From Schaalia hyovaginalis (GTDB lineage Bacteria; Actinomycetota; Actinomycetes; Actinomycetales; Actinomycetaceae): a stretch of DNA of 64,000 nt. The translations under genes and the position numbers were made by a program. Positions 24,659 through 32,716 of this stretch are shown piece by piece. Numbering within the stretch: the first letter of the stretch is position 1; each line of letters starts with the position of its first letter. Below the pieces are notes generated by a model. It worked only from the letters and a program-made list of their open reading frames with translations. It was not told the origin of the DNA and did no database searches. The stretch is taken from positions 930,001 to 994,000 of the forward strand of contig NZ_JACHMK010000001.1 of the NCBI RefSeq assembly GCF_014208035.1, written 5' to 3'.

Positions 24659-25953
24659 TGCGTCGGGGGGCAGGTCTGGGGAGCGGGCGCGGGTTCAGGA
24701 GCGGGAGCGGCGGGCGCGAGGGCCGTCGAAGGATCCGCGGGCGCCTCAGCGGCAGCGGGTTCGTCGCCGTTCTGCTCCGTCGTGGTCGTCTGAAGGGCGG
24801 GATCGGGCACGATCTGAGTCACGCCATTGCCGTCGGTGTACTCGGTCCCGATCGGCAGGGGCGCATCATTGGCGAGGGCCGCCCAGAGGTTGGAGGCATT
24901 GGGCTCGACGGCGAGGACGCGGTTCGGATCCGCGGGGGAGGGGGACCAGGGGAGGGTGACGAAACGGATGTTCGCCTTGTCGATGTTGAGCAGCGAGAGC
25001 AAGAGCCCCGCATCGCCCCTGATATCGCCCAGATTCGGTGAGACGGTGAGCGAGCCGATCGCGGCTTGAAGGAAGGAGAGGAGCGCGGGAAGGTCAGTGA
25101 CGAAGTTCTTCGACAGGACTTCGCGGAGCATGGCCGAGACCAGCTGCTGCTGGCGTCCGATGCGCGAGATGTCCGAGCCGTCGCCCACATCGTGCCGCGC
25201 CCTGGCGAAGGCGAGGGCCGTGTAGGCGTCGAACTTCTGGCAGCCCGCATCGACGTTCAAGCCGGAGTAGTAGTCCTGCATGGGTTCTGGAACGTCGAAC
25301 CACACGCCGCCGAGGGCGTCGATCATCCCCTTGAAGCCCGCGAAATCGACGACGACGAAGGCGTCGATGGTCAGCCCCGTCATCTCCTCCACGGTCGTCT
25401 TGGTGCAGGCGACGCCCCCGGCGAGGTCATTGGTGACCGCGCCGGTCGAGAAGGCCGAGTTGAACATCCCCTCGTAGGCGTAGCTCGAACCGTTCTGGGT
25501 GATGCACGGGGGGATGAGGGTGATGAGGTCGCGCGGGATCGAAATGACGGTGACCGTCGAACGATCCGCGGAGATGCGCGCCACCATCGTCGTGTCCGAC
25601 TGGATGGTGGACAGCTCCTCCGCCGAGCCGTAGCCCGCATCGTCCTGGTTGTAACGGGAATCCACGCCCGAGACGAGCAAAGTGATCGCACGGCCGTTGA
25701 ACTGGTCGATCGGCGTCGGCTCGACCGCTTCGCCCCCGGACTGTGCCGCCGTGAATCGGGAGATGTCAAGGGCGGCGTCCCTCACCTGGGCGGCGAGGCT
25801 GTGATAGACGAAGGCCCCGGTTGAACCCACGAAGAGGACGACCGTCAAGAGCGCCGCGAATACCGAGCGGATCGCGCCGAAGCGAAAGGGGTTCGTCGCA
25901 GCGTGCTGGATCGGGCGTAGCCCTCTACTGGTGGCGTTCGTGCGTGTACTCAT
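24655..25953 (-). CDS. LytR-CpsA-Psr (LCP) family glycopolymer ligase
   Basis: 432 residues from ATG 25953. One membrane span (about 30-52, SVFAALLTVVLFVGSTGAFV), then the LCP domain: ITLLVSGVDSRYNQDD, SDTTMVARISADRS, ISIPRDLITLIPP, FNSAFSTGAV, ALAFARARHDVGDGSDISRIGRQQQ. It ends in an Ala/Pro-rich tail (about 380-432). Probable role: attaching one of the locus glycopolymers to peptidoglycan. The start is uncertain; it lies 29 bases inside the upstream DUF2304 gene with only a distant AGGA, and a longer reading to 26124 would overlap that gene even more. Two LCP enzymes in tandem may serve different polymers. Confidence 0.9.
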   Translation of the reverse strand: MSTRTNATSRGLRPIQHAATNPFRFGAIRSVFAALLTVVLFVGSTGAFVYHSLAAQVRDAALDISRFTAAQSGGEAVEPTPIDQFNGRAITLLVSGVDSRYNQDDAGYGSAEELSTIQSDTTMVARISADRSTVTVISIPRDLITLIPPCITQNGSSYAYEGMFNSAFSTGAVTNDLAGGVACTKTTVEEMTGLTIDAFVVVDFAGFKGMIDALGGVWFDVPEPMQDYYSGLNVDAGCQKFDAYTALAFARARHDVGDGSDISRIGRQQQLVSAMLREVLSKNFVTDLPALLSFLQAAIGSLTVSPNLGDIRGDAGLLLSLLNIDKANIRFVTLPWSPSPADPNRVLAVEPNASNLWAALANDAPLPIGTEYTDGNGVTQIVPDPALQTTTTEQNGDEPAAAEAPADPSTALAPAAPAPEPAPAPQTCPPTQ

Positions 25954-26392
25954 CGGTGTCGATCGTATCCTGTGTCTCAAAGATCGCCATCGAAGCGGCG
26001 CCCTCGTCGGCGACTTCGGCGCCGAGGCCCCGGCCTTCGCGTGTTTGCGCCAAGCGTCGCTGCGCATCTGCGAGGGCGACCGCCCGCGCGAGCCGGGTGA
26101 GCCTGATCTCCGCATCGATGTCACGACGATATGACGTGGCCATCTGCGCGAAGAGGGCGAGAACGAGCCCGTAGACGAGGAGATTGATCCCCTTCTCGAT
26201 CCCGATCAGATGCGCGAGGGAGTTGAGGATCGCGGGGAAGACCACGGCGAAGCAGGCGAAGACGATGAGGACGAGCATGGCGAGGCGCCTCACCGCGAGA
26301 TGGGACGCGCTCTTGGGCCGCCTGAGGACGAGTCTGGTGATGAGGACCAGGCCGAGGAGGATCAGGACCTTGGGGAGCCAATACGACGTCAT
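25925..26392 (-). CDS. DUF2304 membrane protein (partner of a polyprenyl-phosphate GT2)
   Basis: 155 residues. Three hydrophobic segments in the first 90 residues (VLILLGLVLITRLVL; MLVLIVFACFAVVFPAIL; INLLVYGLVLALFAQM), then a charged helical tail (DAEIRLTRLARAVALADAQR). It begins 2 bases after the stop of the GT2 gene. GT2-DUF2304 pairs are common in surface-glycan loci, where DUF2304 is thought to assist a dolichyl/undecaprenyl-phosphate sugar synthase or its product's flipping. A second such pair occurs at 49741-50861. Confidence 0.85.
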   Translation of the reverse strand: MTSYWLPKVLILLGLVLITRLVLRRPKSASHLAVRRLAMLVLIVFACFAVVFPAILNSLAHLIGIEKGINLLVYGLVLALFAQMATSYRRDIDAEIRLTRLARAVALADAQRRLAQTREGRGLGAEVADEGAASMAIFETQDTIDTDEYTHERHQ

Positions 26393-26394
26393 GT

Positions 26395-27072
26395 TCACCC
26401 CAGCAGCAGCTCGACGAGGATGTTGACGGAGTTGAGGCTCGACTGGCCCTTGGAACGCGAGTAGTCCGTGTATCTCACGCGAATGGGCGCTTCGGCCCAC
26501 CTCATCTCGGTGTCGATGAGCTGTTCGACGATCTCGCTCGCATGCGCCATTCTGTTGTGCTTGAGCTCGATCGCCTCCACGGCGTCGCGGCGGAGGAGCC
26601 TCAGGCCGTTGTGGGCGTCGGTGAGCTTCGCGCCCGTGCGCATCCGCGTGAAGACGGTGGCCAGTTTCAAGACGCAGCGCCGCAGGCCGGACATCTCCTG
26701 CGAGGCGCCGGTCAGGAAGCGTGAGCCGAGGACGACCGCGAGGTCCTCCGCCAGGGCCTTGTCCCGCATCGAGACGATGTCCTCGCATCGATGCTGGCCG
26801 TCGGCGTCGAAAGTCGCGAGGAAGCGCCCGTCCGTCTGGGACAGGAAGAACTCGAATCCTGTTTGAAGGGCGGCGCCCTGTCCGAGGTTGATCGGATGAT
26901 GGATCACGATCGCGCCGGCCGCTTCCGCGAGTCGGGCGGAGGCGTCCTTGGAGCCGTCGTCGATGCAGGCGACTCGGGGGAAGACGCTCCTCACCTGAGT
27001 GACGACTTCCTGGATGACTTCCTCCTCGTTGTAGAGGGGGATGATCACCCACGTGTCCTCGATCGTCAGCAT
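26395..27072 (-). CDS. GT2 glycosyltransferase, polyprenyl-phosphate sugar synthase type
   Basis: 225 residues, a single GT-A domain without membrane segments. Motifs: WVIIPLYNEEEVIQEV (nucleotide-sugar site), CIDDGSKD, HPINLGQGAALQTGFEF, FDADGQHRCEDI (DxD-like metal site), LTDAHNGLRLLRRDAVEAI. This is the DPM1/GtrB-like branch that makes undecaprenyl-phosphate-hexose. First gene of the operon with DUF2304 and two LCP ligases, divergent from the Wbp-like genes. The sugar is not predictable. Confidence 0.88.
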   Translation of the reverse strand: MLTIEDTWVIIPLYNEEEVIQEVVTQVRSVFPRVACIDDGSKDASARLAEAAGAIVIHHPINLGQGAALQTGFEFFLSQTDGRFLATFDADGQHRCEDIVSMRDKALAEDLAVVLGSRFLTGASQEMSGLRRCVLKLATVFTRMRTGAKLTDAHNGLRLLRRDAVEAIELKHNRMAHASEIVEQLIDTEMRWAEAPIRVRYTDYSRSKGQSSLNSVNILVELLLG

Positions 27073-27172
27073 GCGGCCAGTATCTCATGAGGCGGGACCG
27101 GTCATGCGGAGCGGCTTCGCCTTCGCGGTGCCCTATGCTACGGGAAGCAGCCCGGTATCCAGGAGGATTGGA

Positions 27173-27775
27173 ATGGACGTGCGCATCGCTCAATCCGCAG
27201 ACGTCGACGACAGAGCGAGCATCGGCTCCGGCTCGGCCATCTGGCACCTCGCCCAAGTCCGCGAGGACGTCGTCATGGGTGCGAATTGCATCGTCGGGCG
27301 CGGTGCCTACATCGGCGCGGGCGTTCGCATGGGCGAGGGGTGCAAGGTCCAGAACTACGCGCTCGTCTACGAGCCGGCGAATCTCGGCGATGGCGTGTTC
27401 ATCGGCCCGGCGGCGGTCCTCACGAACGATCACTTCCCCCGCGCGGTCAATCCGGACGGTTCGGTGAAGTCCGCCCACGACTGGGAGCCCGTCGGCGTGA
27501 CGGTCCGCGACGGCGCGTCGATCGGCGCCCGGGCGGTCTGCGTCGCCCCCGTCGTGGTCGGCGAATGGGCGACCGTCGCCGCCGGCGCCGTCGTCACCAG
27601 GGACGTCCCCGCTTACGCCCTCGTCGCCGGCGTTCCCGCTCGCCGCATCGGCTGGGTCGGAGAGGCGGGGGTCAAGCTGGAAGGGGCCGACGAGCCGGGC
27701 GTCTTCGTCTGCCCCTCCACCGGGGCGCGCTATCGTCAGATCGACACGGACACCCTTGCGAAGGACGCGGAATGA
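27173..27775 (+). CDS. wbpD: Hexapeptide-repeat N-acetyltransferase, WbpD-like
   Basis: 200 residues, left-handed beta-helix of hexapeptide repeats (IGSGSAIWHLAQVREDVVMG, IVGRGAYIGAG, VFIGPAAVLTNDHFPRAV). Likely acetylates the 3-amino group of UDP-GlcNAc3NA with acetyl-CoA. ATG 27173 has AGGAGG upstream, and a TATGCT box at about 27134 is a candidate -10. It overlaps the next gene as ATGA. The order acetyltransferase, DegT aminotransferase, Gfo/Idh dehydrogenase is that of WbpD-WbpE-WbpB in 2,3-diacetamido uronic acid synthesis. The final 40 residues (VFVCPSTGARYRQ) resemble a short extra motif seen in this subfamily. Confidence 0.85.
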   Translation: MDVRIAQSADVDDRASIGSGSAIWHLAQVREDVVMGANCIVGRGAYIGAGVRMGEGCKVQNYALVYEPANLGDGVFIGPAAVLTNDHFPRAVNPDGSVKSAHDWEPVGVTVRDGASIGARAVCVAPVVVGEWATVAAGAVVTRDVPAYALVAGVPARRIGWVGEAGVKLEGADEPGVFVCPSTGARYRQIDTDTLAKDAE

Positions 27776-28875
27776 CCCGCCACATGATCCCCGCCGCCAA
27801 GCCGATCGTCGGCGAAGAGGAAGTCGAGGCCGTCTCCGCCGTCCTGCGCAGCGGGATGATCGCCCAGGGGCCGCAGACCGCAGCCTTCGAAGAGGAGTTC
27901 GCCGCCCGGCTCGTCCCCGGAACCGAGGCGATCGCCGTGAACTCGGGGACCTCGGCGCTCCACCTCGGCCTGCTCGCCGCCGGCATCGGCGCGGGCGACG
28001 AGGTCATCGTCCCCTCCTTCACCTTCGCGGCGACCGGCAACTCGGTGGCCCTCACCGGCGCGTCCCCGGTCTTCGCCGATATCGAAGACGAGTCCTTCTG
28101 CTTGTCGCCGGAGTCGATCGAAGCCTCGATCACCGAGCGGACGAAGGCGATCATGCCGGTTCACCTGTACGGTCACCCGGCGGACATGACGGCGATCCTC
28201 GACATCGCGAAGCGTCACGACCTCCTCGTCTTCGAGGACGCCGCGCAGGCCCACGGCGCTTCGCTCGAGGGCCGGCGGGTCGGCTCCTTCGGCTCCTTCG
28301 GCGCTTTCAGCCTCTACCCGACGAAGAACATGACCTCGGGCGAGGGCGGCATGGTGACGACCTCGGACCCGCAGATCGCGCGCCGCGTCAAGCTCTTGCG
28401 CAACCAGGGCATGGAGAAGCGCTACGCGAACGAGGTCGTCGGCCTCAACAACCGCATGACCGACGTTCATGCGGCGATCGGGCGCGTCCAGCTCACCAAG
28501 ATCGACGCCTGGACGAAGCAGCGCCAGGCGAATGCGGCCTTCCTCGACGCGCACCTCGAGGGGGTCGTCGTCCCGCCGGTCGCACCGGGCGCCGTCCACG
28601 TCTACCACCAGTACACGATCCGCGTCGTCGGCACCGACCGGGATCGTTTCATGGAGGCGCTGCGCGACGAGTGGCAGGTCGGGTCGGGCGTCTACTACCC
28701 GATCCCGAACCACCGCCTCCCCTCGCTCGCCCCCTACGCGCCGGGGCTCGAGCTTCCCGCGACGGAGAAGGCCGCCCGCGAGGTCGTCTCCCTTCCGGTC
28801 CACCCCTCGCTCTCCAAGGCCGATCTCGAGCGGATCGTCGAGGCCGTCAACGCGCTGGCGAAGGCGGGTGCCTGA
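27772..28875 (+). CDS. wbpE: DegT/DnrJ/EryC1 sugar aminotransferase, WbpE-like
   Basis: PLP enzyme, 367 residues, that would aminate C3 of the UDP-3-keto-GlcNAcA made by the downstream dehydrogenase. PLP features: NSGTSALHLGL near 58-67, FEDAAQAHGA (Asp156, Gln159) and Schiff-base Lys185 in SLYPTKNMTSGEGG. The C-terminal GSGVYYPIPNHRLPSL fits the family's substrate loop. Translationally coupled (ATGA) to the acetyltransferase and 1 base from the dehydrogenase gene. Function follows from the trio; the enzyme alone would only be a generic sugar aminotransferase. Confidence 0.9.
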   Translation: MTRHMIPAAKPIVGEEEVEAVSAVLRSGMIAQGPQTAAFEEEFAARLVPGTEAIAVNSGTSALHLGLLAAGIGAGDEVIVPSFTFAATGNSVALTGASPVFADIEDESFCLSPESIEASITERTKAIMPVHLYGHPADMTAILDIAKRHDLLVFEDAAQAHGASLEGRRVGSFGSFGAFSLYPTKNMTSGEGGMVTTSDPQIARRVKLLRNQGMEKRYANEVVGLNNRMTDVHAAIGRVQLTKIDAWTKQRQANAAFLDAHLEGVVVPPVAPGAVHVYHQYTIRVVGTDRDRFMEALRDEWQVGSGVYYPIPNHRLPSLAPYAPGLELPATEKAAREVVSLPVHPSLSKADLERIVEAVNALAKAGA

Positions 28876-28876
28876 G

Positions 28877-29863
28877 ATGGGGGACATCCGCGTCGGCATT
28901 CTCGGCATCGGCTCGATGGGCCGTCATCACGTCCGCAACGCGAGGAGCACGAAGGGCTTCGACCTCGTCGCCCTCGCCGATCCGGACGGCGACAAGTTCG
29001 GCGTGGCCGGCGATCTTGCGGTCCTGCCCGATGTCGATGCGCTCATCGCCGAGGGCGTCGATGCGGCGATCGTCGCCGTGCCGACCGTGTTCCATGAGGA
29101 GGCGGCGCTCAAGCTCGCCGAGGCGGGCGTCCACGCCCTCGTCGAGAAGCCGCTCTCCTTCTCGGTCGAATCCGGCGAGCGCATCGCGAAGGCCTTCTCC
29201 GATGCGGGCCTGATCGGCGCCGTCGGATACGTCGAACGGTGCAACCCGGCGCTCCTGGAGATGCGCGAGCGCATCCGGGGCGGCCAGCTCGGCGAGGTCT
29301 ACCAGATCATCACCCGCAGGCAGTCGCCCTTCCCGGCGCGCATCGCGGATGTCGGCGTCGTCAAGGATCTCGCGACGCACGATGTCGACCTCGCCGCCTG
29401 GGTCGCGGGATCGACCTACGAGACCGTCTACGCGCAGACCGCGTACCGCTCGGGACGCGAGCACGAGGACATGATGGCCGCTTCGGGCCGTTTCGCGAAC
29501 GGCGTCCTCGTCAATCACCTCGTCAACTGGCTGAGCCCGTACAAGGACCGGACGACGATCGTCACCGGTGAGCGCGGAGCGCTCGTCGCCGATACCGCGA
29601 TGGGCGACCTCACCTTCTACGAGAACGGCTCCTTCCCGGTCGAGTGGGATCAGATCGCAAATTTCCGCGGCGTGTCCGAGGGCGAGGTGACGCGCTACGC
29701 CCTCGCGAAGCGCGAGCCGCTCGCCGTCGAGCACGAGCACTTCCGCGACGCGATCCTCGGCGTCTCGAACGAGCACGTCTCGATGGACGAGGGCCTCACG
29801 ACGCTCCGCGTTCTCGAGGCGATCCTCGAGTCGGCCAAGACGGGGGAGTCGGTTCGTCTCTGA
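28877..29863 (+). CDS. wbpB: Gfo/Idh/MocA NAD-dependent sugar dehydrogenase, WbpB-like
   Basis: 328 residues. Rossmann motif VGILGIGSMGRHH (6-18), then EKPLSFSVESGERI with the conserved EKP lysine, GYVERCNPALLEMRE and KDLATHDVDLAAW (the His/Asp catalytic region). It would oxidise C3 of UDP-GlcNAcA to the 3-keto sugar for the aminotransferase. It starts 1 base after the stop of the aminotransferase gene and ends the three-gene operon. Pathway assignment is inference from the gene set, which also includes the 6-dehydrogenase at 40002 and the 2-epimerase at 36300. Confidence 0.87.
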   Translation: MGDIRVGILGIGSMGRHHVRNARSTKGFDLVALADPDGDKFGVAGDLAVLPDVDALIAEGVDAAIVAVPTVFHEEAALKLAEAGVHALVEKPLSFSVESGERIAKAFSDAGLIGAVGYVERCNPALLEMRERIRGGQLGEVYQIITRRQSPFPARIADVGVVKDLATHDVDLAAWVAGSTYETVYAQTAYRSGREHEDMMAASGRFANGVLVNHLVNWLSPYKDRTTIVTGERGALVADTAMGDLTFYENGSFPVEWDQIANFRGVSEGEVTRYALAKREPLAVEHEHFRDAILGVSNEHVSMDEGLTTLRVLEAILESAKTGESVRL

Positions 29864-30043
29864 GACCCGGTCGGATCTGTCAGGGCCCGTCTTCGGCGCC
29901 GACCCGCGACTGATGGGGGGAGGATTTCGCCCCCGTCGCCCTCAGTCGTCGAGGGGCCGCTCGGACGGTCTTCGCCTCGCCCTCGAGCGGAGTGCGGGAC
30001 CGCGAGCCCCGGGAGGCCCCGAGTCGGGCGACGGGCGCCTGAG

Positions 30044-31648
30044 TCAGCCGCGTGCGCGTTCGGGCACGATCTTCGCGTCGCTTCCCCAGCGATTCTCGAG
30101 GAACAGGCGGGCCCACAAGCCGACGGAGGTTCCGCCGGATGCGAAGTAGATCGCCTGCTCGACGGGCGAGGCCGGGTGGGCGAATGCTTCGAAGGCCATC
30201 GGGTGCGTGAGCATGCGGCGGATCGATCGGTACCGTGAGAGGACCCGGTCCAATCGTGCGAGCCGCATCCCGCGGAGCAGCGCCTCATGCGCGCGTGGCG
30301 GAAGCCCGTGGCTGTTGGATGCTCCGTCGAAGTATTCGGGCGCGGCGTCCGTTCGAGTCACTTCGCCGTAGATGCGATCAGTGAATCCGGCATACCATTT
30401 CCGATCGCGGGTGAGCTCGACGGATCCGTCGAGCCAGGTGTTCCACACCTCGAGGTCGAGCATCGGGGCCGCCCAGGTGAAGCCGAAGTACTCGTACGGC
30501 CGCATCGAGTTGTTGATGTACTTCGCCTGCCGTTCGCGAACATTGAACCATTCGACCCAGGACAGGACGGATTCGGGCGATCCGTCGTACCCGGCTTCGC
30601 GTCCGGCGCTCCGGATCGCATCGGCGAAGGCGCCGATCCCGTCGAGCGCATCGGGGCTCCCGTGGGCGCAGGCGTGGTGGTGGGCAATCGTCTCGGCGAT
30701 TCCGGCTGCGCGAACGCCGGGGGCGAGGAGGCGATCGTCGTCGTGCATATTGCCGACGATCGTGTGCCCCGGGAGGAAGATCGCGTCGTCGTCGACCAGG
30801 GACCGCTCGCGGATCTGGCGCAATGCGAACCAATCCTGGATGTGCGGAAGGGAGGTCCCCCTCCAATTCGCCTTCCGGAAGGCCGCTCCCTCTGCGGAGG
30901 CCCATACGCGTCGCATCTCTTCGGGCACCAGTTCGATGCTGAACCATTCAACACCGAGCGCTTGGGCCACTCGCCGTGAAATCGCGGTCTCGGACGATCC
31001 TTTCCTGCCGTATGTGAAGGCGAGGATCCGGGGGGCCTTCCGCTTCACGAGCCAGGCCAGGAGGAGCCGGGAGTCGAGGCCGCCCGAGAGGGGGACGACG
31101 AGCTGCCGCTCGCCTGAAGCCTCGAGAAGCCTGTCGATCGTCGAGTCCAGGGCTCCGGAGAAGGCGATATCGAATTCCTCGGGCGTTGAGAAGCGCGCAG
31201 TGCGCGCGTAGGGGGCGTAGTGCACTCGCGTCATCGTGCCGTCCGGGTGGAGCGTCACCCGCTGCCCGGCCTCCAGGGAGTGGACGCCCGCGACGAGGGT
31301 TTCGCCGCCGACGGCGTATCCGAGATGATCGAAGAGACGGGCCTGCTCGACGTCGGCCTCCCATGACGGAAGCATCGTGCGCATCGATTCGATGTCGTCG
31401 GCGATGATCCATTGGCCGTCGACGCGCGTGAAAACAATCGGGAGGGAGCGCATCCTGTCGACGCTGATGACGGCTCGCGGACCGTCGGTCTCGACGAGCG
31501 CCCAGTGTCCGGTGGTCTTCGACAATTCTTCGGCGTTCAAATGGGCCGGTTTCGGCCCGAGGCCCGCCACAGGCGACCACGCGCGGGCCGAGCCGTCCTC
31601 GGACGTCGACCATCCGGGCGTCGTGAGCAGAAGAATCGGCGGATGCAT
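30044..31648 (-). CDS. Asparagine-synthase-like protein of the glycan locus
   Basis: 534 residues. The C-terminal ATP-pyrophosphatase domain has the PP-loop VVPLSGGLDSRLLLAW and downstream LAFTYGRKGSSE. The N-terminal ~150 residues have the shape of the Ntn amidotransferase fold, but the chain begins MHPPILLL and has no Cys at position 2, so it cannot use glutamine by the usual mechanism. Possible roles are amidating a uronic-acid residue (for example ManNAc3NAcA to its amide) with ammonia from elsewhere, or another amide ligation. It is transcribed opposite to its neighbours. ATG 31648 has GAGGGG upstream. Confidence 0.75.
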   Translation of the reverse strand: MHPPILLLTTPGWSTSEDGSARAWSPVAGLGPKPAHLNAEELSKTTGHWALVETDGPRAVISVDRMRSLPIVFTRVDGQWIIADDIESMRTMLPSWEADVEQARLFDHLGYAVGGETLVAGVHSLEAGQRVTLHPDGTMTRVHYAPYARTARFSTPEEFDIAFSGALDSTIDRLLEASGERQLVVPLSGGLDSRLLLAWLVKRKAPRILAFTYGRKGSSETAISRRVAQALGVEWFSIELVPEEMRRVWASAEGAAFRKANWRGTSLPHIQDWFALRQIRERSLVDDDAIFLPGHTIVGNMHDDDRLLAPGVRAAGIAETIAHHHACAHGSPDALDGIGAFADAIRSAGREAGYDGSPESVLSWVEWFNVRERQAKYINNSMRPYEYFGFTWAAPMLDLEVWNTWLDGSVELTRDRKWYAGFTDRIYGEVTRTDAAPEYFDGASNSHGLPPRAHEALLRGMRLARLDRVLSRYRSIRRMLTHPMAFEAFAHPASPVEQAIYFASGGTSVGLWARLFLENRWGSDAKIVPERARG

Positions 31649-31717
31649 GGAGTCCCCTCATCGCATGGGCGGTACGTGGATTCTATGACGCGGTCACGGG
31701 TCTGATTGAATGGCGAT

Positions 31718-32716
31718 ATGCGCGTTCTCCACGTCAACGACATCGCGAGCATCGGCACCCATCTGGTGCGCGAAGCGCGCAGTCGCGGCCTGGACTGGGA
31801 TCTCCTGCCGATCGCCCGGGTCGATCCCGCGTGGTCGCCCCGGATGCGCCCCGTACGACGGGCCCTCCGGGGAGCGGCCTGGGAGCTGCGGCTCTGCGCG
31901 AAGGCGCTTCCCTCGGATCTCATCCATGTTCACGGCGCCACGGTCGATGCGCACACATGGTGGGTTCCCAGGCCGATGGCCCTCCATCTTCACGGTTCGG
32001 ACGCGAGGATCGCGCGATACGATCTCGCTCGCCGGAGCTGCGTTGAACGGGCGATCACGAGGGCGGGGCTCGTCTTCTACACGACACCGGATCTCGCCGA
32101 GCACGTGCTCGATCTGCGTCCGGATGCACTGCTCCATCCCGTGGTCGTCGATGCCGCGGCCGCCCCCCGCGTGAGGGAGCTCCCCGAGACGGGGCCGATC
32201 GTCTTCCCCTCGCGCTGGGATGACTCCAAGGGCGGAGACCGCCTGTTCGAGGTGCTCCGCGCAGTCCGGAGCGCGGCGCCCGAGGCGAGGATCGAGGGCG
32301 TCGATTGGGGGGATCGGGCGGGGGAGGCGGCTAAGCTCGGCGTGCGCCTCGTGCCTCGCATGAGTCACGATGGGTATCTGTCTTGGCTATCGACGGGGCG
32401 CCTCGCAGTCGGACAGGCGACCGGCGTGATGGGCGCATCGGAGCTCGAGGCGATGACGATCGGAATTCCCCTGGTCATGCCGCTGCTCGCGCGGTGGTAC
32501 TCGGGGGATCATCCCTCCTTGCGCGACGTCCCCGTCGTCGCGGAGAGGGTCGATCGGCTCGACGACATCCCCGCCGCGGTTCGCGAGGCGGTCGGTGAGG
32601 GGATGGGACTGCGGGCGCCCACGGAGGCCGCATCCTGGGTCGCCGCTCACCACGGGCCGAGTCAGGCCGTGGACTCGCTGCTCGCCTCCTACGGACGATG
32701 GGAGGCCGGCAGATGA
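31718..32716 (+). CDS. Glycosyltransferase, GT-B fold (GT4-like)
   Basis: 332 residues from ATG 31718. N-terminal RVLHVNDIASIGTHLVREA; middle DLIHVHGATVDAHTWW and LHLHGSDARIARYD, typical of GT4 acceptor and linker regions. The C-terminal part is GPIVFPSRWDDSKGGDRLFE and GVMGASELEAMTIGIPLVMP, where the usual E-x7-E nucleotide-sugar motif is partly kept. First gene of a four-gene operon (GT, flippase, GT4, GT4) joined by ATGA or TTGA overlaps. Donor and acceptor are unknown. Confidence 0.8.
   Translation: MRVLHVNDIASIGTHLVREARSRGLDWDLLPIARVDPAWSPRMRPVRRALRGAAWELRLCAKALPSDLIHVHGATVDAHTWWVPRPMALHLHGSDARIARYDLARRSCVERAITRAGLVFYTTPDLAEHVLDLRPDALLHPVVVDAAAAPRVRELPETGPIVFPSRWDDSKGGDRLFEVLRAVRSAAPEARIEGVDWGDRAGEAAKLGVRLVPRMSHDGYLSWLSTGRLAVGQATGVMGASELEAMTIGIPLVMPLLARWYSGDHPSLRDVPVVAERVDRLDDIPAAVREAVGEGMGLRAPTEAASWVAAHHGPSQAVDSLLASYGRWEAGR

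Noticed and set aside
29864..30043. Possible small gene or terminator in the 180-base gap after the Gfo/Idh gene
   Set aside because: No reading with coding character and only a loose G-run/C-run pairing; nothing supportable.
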